A stretch of DNA of 64,000 bases from Henriciella sp. (GTDB taxonomy: Bacteria > Pseudomonadota > Alphaproteobacteria > Caulobacterales > Hyphomonadaceae): NCBI RefSeq assembly GCF_029937755.1, contig NZ_JAPYPG010000004.1, positions 124,001 through 188,000 of the forward strand, read 5' to 3'. Shown in pieces: positions 61,403-64,000 of this stretch. Position numbers and translations under genes: made by a program. The first letter of the stretch is position 1, and every line of letters begins with the position of its first letter. The notes under the pieces were generated by a model, which saw only the letters and a program-made list of their open reading frames with translations, did not search any database and had not been told where the DNA came from.

Positions 61403-63517
61403 ATGAAAGTGCTCATCATCGATAACTATGACAGCTTTACCTACAACCTCGCGCAGCTGGTCGCTGCCGCGTCCGGGTCCGACCCGATCGTGTTGTACAA
61501 TGATGCTGTATCGGAAAGCGAACTGCGGAAACTCGATTTCGACGCCGTCGTCCTGTCCCCCGGGCCGGGACGCCCGGAACGCCGCCGTGACTTCGGCCTT
61601 TGCGAAACGATCCTGAAGGAATACCGCAAGCCGGTTCTCGGTGTCTGCCTAGGCCACCAGGGCATCGCCCACTTCTCCGGCGCCACGGTTACCCATGCTC
61701 CCAAGCCAATGCACGGCCGCCTCAGCAAGATCCGCCACAATGGTGAACACCTTTTCAAGGGCATCATGTCGCCCTTCAACGCGGTGCGTTACCACTCGCT
61801 CGTCGTCAATGACCTGCCCGACACGATCGAGGTTGATGCGATGACCGAAGATGGTCTCGTCATGGGAATGCACCATACCGAACTGCCGCTCTGGGGCGTC
61901 CAGTTCCACCCTGAATCCATCGCATCCGAATATGGCGACAAGATCGTCGAGAACTTCCTCGCGCTGGCTGAAGATTATCTCAAGACCGAACAGACAGATG
62001 CAGCCCCCGATGACCAGGCCACCCCTCCAACGGCGGTATCGAGCCAGCTGAAGCCAGTCTTCAAAGAGCTCAAGACCGACCTGCCTTCCGAAGTCTGCTT
62101 CGAGATTCTCTATGGCAAATCGACGGACGCCTACTGGCTGGATTCCAGTTCACACGCCAAGCAGCAGGGCCGCTACTCCTTCATGGGCGACGATACCGGC
62201 CCGCACGCAGAACGGATCAGCTATGACGTCACCTCCGGGTCCGTCGAGGTCACCTCAAAAGCCGGTGCACAGAGCTTCCAGGAAAGCGTTTTTGATTATG
62301 TCGAGAGGCGTATGCGCTCCATCGTCTTCCTCGACCACATGGACATGCCGGTCCCGTTCAAGGGCGGCTATGTCGGCTATCTCGGCTATGAGCTTAAAGC
62401 CGATTGCGGCGGGCGTAATGCACATAAGAGCCGTCAGGCCGACTCCAAGATGATCTTTGCCGACCGGTTCATCGCCTATGACCACCAGTTCAAACAGGCA
62501 TGGATGGTCTGTCTGGTGGAACCGGGCAAGGAAGAACAGGCCCGCAGCTGGTTTGCCTCCGTGGAGATACGACTCAGGGACTCCTATCTCAGCTCCAAGC
62601 CTGTGCGTGACACCGTCATGCGCGACGAAGCAACGGCGACGGACCCATGGGTTATGCGTCACAGCCGCGAAACTTACCTGGATCACATCAACCGGTCGCT
62701 GGAGGAAATCACCGACGGGGAAACCTATGAGGTCTGCCTGACCAATGAGTGGACCAAGTCCTACGACAAGAGCCCGCTCGGCACCTACAAGATGCTGCGT
62801 TCGATGAACCCGGCGCCCTATTCCGCTTTCCTGCGCTTTGATGACCTCAGCGTACTGAGCTGCTCGCCCGAGCGCATGGTTCGCATCTCGAAGGAAGGTC
62901 TCGTCAACTGCAAGCCGATCAAGGGAACCATCGCCCGCGGCAAGACGGAAGCCGAAGATACGGCACTCAAGGAAACGCTCTATACGAGCGAGAAGGACAG
63001 GGCCGAGAACCTGATGATCGTTGACCTGATCCGCAACGATCTCAACCGCGTCTGCCGGACCGGCACTGTCGCGGTTCCAAAGCTTTGCGCGATCGAGAGC
63101 TTCGCGACTGTGCACCAGATGGTCTCGACCGTGACTGGCGAGCTTCGCCAGAACGAGTCATCGGTGTCCTGCGTGCGGTCGCTCTTCCCGGGCGGTTCGA
63201 TGACGGGCGCCCCGAAGATTCGCACCATGGAGATCATCGACGAGCTGGAAGCCGGCCCGCGCGGCATCTACTCCGGGGCCATCGGCTTCTTCTCGCTGGA
63301 TGGGTCGGTCGACCTCAATATCGTCATCCGCACGATCGTGCTCAATGGAGACCACGCCTCTCTGGGCGCAGGCGGTGCGATCATCGCTCTGTCTGATCCG
63401 GTCGGCGAGTTCGACGAAACCATGCTGAAGGGCGAACTGTTGCGCAATGCGTTGCTCACGCTCGCCCCGGCGGACATTGAAGTGGTTACCCATGAAGAAC
63501 CGGCTGACGCGAAATGA
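61403..63517 (+). CDS. Fused aminodeoxychorismate synthase (PabA-PabB type)
   Basis: A 704-residue bifunctional enzyme making 4-amino-4-deoxychorismate from chorismate and glutamine. Residues 1-195 are a class I glutamine amidotransferase (oxyanion SPGPGRPE, nucleophile GVCLGHQG with Cys82, His-Glu pair in GVQFHPES). Residues ~225-700 form a chorismate-binding domain. The diagnostic PIKGT (residues 505-509) marks an ADC synthase rather than anthranilate synthase, which has PIAGT. Late motifs are DRAENLMIVDLIRNDL and FPGGSMTGAPKIRTMEIID. ATG 61403 has AAGGAAGGGG upstream. It overlaps the next gene by 4 bp. It could serve folate synthesis or a specialised pathway. Confidence 0.93.
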   Translation: MKVLIIDNYDSFTYNLAQLVAAASGSDPIVLYNDAVSESELRKLDFDAVVLSPGPGRPERRRDFGLCETILKEYRKPVLGVCLGHQGIAHFSGATVTHAPKPMHGRLSKIRHNGEHLFKGIMSPFNAVRYHSLVVNDLPDTIEVDAMTEDGLVMGMHHTELPLWGVQFHPESIASEYGDKIVENFLALAEDYLKTEQTDAAPDDQATPPTAVSSQLKPVFKELKTDLPSEVCFEILYGKSTDAYWLDSSSHAKQQGRYSFMGDDTGPHAERISYDVTSGSVEVTSKAGAQSFQESVFDYVERRMRSIVFLDHMDMPVPFKGGYVGYLGYELKADCGGRNAHKSRQADSKMIFADRFIAYDHQFKQAWMVCLVEPGKEEQARSWFASVEIRLRDSYLSSKPVRDTVMRDEATATDPWVMRHSRETYLDHINRSLEEITDGETYEVCLTNEWTKSYDKSPLGTYKMLRSMNPAPYSAFLRFDDLSVLSCSPERMVRISKEGLVNCKPIKGTIARGKTEAEDTALKETLYTSEKDRAENLMIVDLIRNDLNRVCRTGTVAVPKLCAIESFATVHQMVSTVTGELRQNESSVSCVRSLFPGGSMTGAPKIRTMEIIDELEAGPRGIYSGAIGFFSLDGSVDLNIVIRTIVLNGDHASLGAGGAIIALSDPVGEFDETMLKGELLRNALLTLAPADIEVVTHEEPADAK

Positions 63518-64000
63518 CGGAAGCCGAGGCGATTGACCATCTCGAAGCGCTGAGAGCCCGACTGGACCAGATCGATTCCGACCTGATCGAGCTGCTCGGC
63601 CTGCGGTTTCAGACCATCCGTGACGTGGCCGCACACAAGCGCGCAACAGGGATTGCCGTCATGCAGCCCTCGCGCGTCGGCAATGTCTTCGAGACCCGTA
63701 TGGAACGTGCCCGCGAAGCCGGGCTGGACCCGAAGCTGATTGAACGCCTCTGGACGACGATCATCACCCATGCCTGCCAGATCGAGAATGAGGTCGGGCA
63801 GATTGAAGGCGGCGACCTGCTCTTTCAGGGCGTCAGCCTGGATCATGCGCTCATCGAGGTCGATAATCTCAAGGCGGCCTGCGAGATGATCTGCACGCGG
63901 CTCTCCTTTGATCTCATCTCCCAGTCCGGAAGCGATACCCCAGGCGAGCGGGTGGCGGTTCTGAAGGGCGGAGATGTCAGCCTCATCGTCCGCGAACGGG
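63514..64000 (+). CDS. Chorismate mutase-VOC domain fusion, partial
   Basis: The first 162 residues of a gene cut by the window end. Residues ~8-95 are an AroQ-type chorismate mutase (LRARLDQIDSDLIELLGLR, then AAHKRATGIAV and the long IITHACQIENEV helix). Residues from ~108 begin a VOC/glyoxalase-fold domain (SLDHALIEVDNLKAACEMIC, GGDVSLIVRERG) resembling the N-terminal half of 4-hydroxyphenylpyruvate dioxygenases. The ATG overlaps the ADC synthase stop (ATGA). A mutase next to ADC synthase recalls PapA/PapB of p-aminophenylalanine synthesis. Whether the VOC part is catalytic cannot be seen here. Confidence 0.75.
   Translation, partial: MTEAEAIDHLEALRARLDQIDSDLIELLGLRFQTIRDVAAHKRATGIAVMQPSRVGNVFETRMERAREAGLDPKLIERLWTTIITHACQIENEVGQIEGGDLLFQGVSLDHALIEVDNLKAACEMICTRLSFDLISQSGSDTPGERVAVLKGGDVSLIVRER

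Noticed and set aside
1-64000. Possible CRISPR arrays, tRNA or rRNA genes, riboswitches, insertion sequences or prophage genes
   Set aside because: No repeat-spacer pattern, cloverleaf, transposase motif or integrase was seen on reading. Coding content is continuous and ordinary for the organism.

Overview
The window reads as a chromosomal segment of a GC-rich, flagellated alphaproteobacterium. The closest fit is a prosthecate or budding member of the Caulobacterales/Hyphomonadaceae type. The evidence is the FlaF/FlbT pair beside a single flagellin, a DUF6468 protein and a MotE homologue among motility genes, a DUF1217 flagellar protein, a DgcB-like diguanylate cyclase, CtrA-like TTAA-N7-TTNA boxes in divergent flagellar promoters, and a Wzx/Wzy-type polysaccharide (possibly holdfast) locus next to the flagellar genes. 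The family assignment is inference. No tRNA, rRNA, CRISPR array, insertion sequence or phage gene was seen.

Layout. (1) 1-5691: an RND efflux system (inner-membrane pump cut by the window edge, periplasmic adaptor, divergent NodT-type outer-membrane factor). (2) 5695-9393: flavin reductase, polysaccharide deacetylase, CelD-type acetyltransferase and a GGDEF protein. (3) 9398-41447: a nearly continuous flagellar island. Its blocks are flgB-flgC-fliE-fliQ-flhA-fliR-flhB-fliJ; fliI; flagellin-flaF-flbT-DUF1217 behind flgJ-flgN; fliK-flgD; fliM-motA-(MotC candidate)-flgF-flgG-flgA-flgH-fliL; motB-flgE-flgK-flgL-flgI; fliF-fliH-fliN-fliP-fliG; and a second fliL with a DUF6468 gene and motE. No chemotaxis genes, fliD, fliO or fliS were recognised. 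(4) 41460-60798: two neighbouring polysaccharide blocks with pyruvyl and glycosyl transferases, two Wzy/ligase-like membrane proteins, a Wzc-like autokinase, a beta-barrel porin, a Wza-like lipoprotein, a PPP-family phosphatase, an initiating sugar transferase, a ParA-like ATPase, a Wzx flippase and a QueC-like PP-loop protein. (5) 61403-64000: a fused aminodeoxychorismate synthase, overlapping a chorismate mutase-VOC fusion that runs off the end.

How it fits together. The island encodes almost a whole flagellum: export gate, MS/C ring, rod, L/P rings, hook, junction, filament and stator. The deacetylase, acetyltransferase, diguanylate cyclase and export genes on either side could link surface contact to polysaccharide adhesion, as in Caulobacter holdfast control. 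The features most worth attention are the ADC synthase/chorismate mutase-VOC pair (a possible p-aminophenylpyruvate-type pathway), a 596-residue periplasmic protein coupled to motA in a genome that also carries motE, a divergent C-ring (FliG/FliM), the QueC-like enzyme, and the ParA ATPase embedded in the polysaccharide operon.
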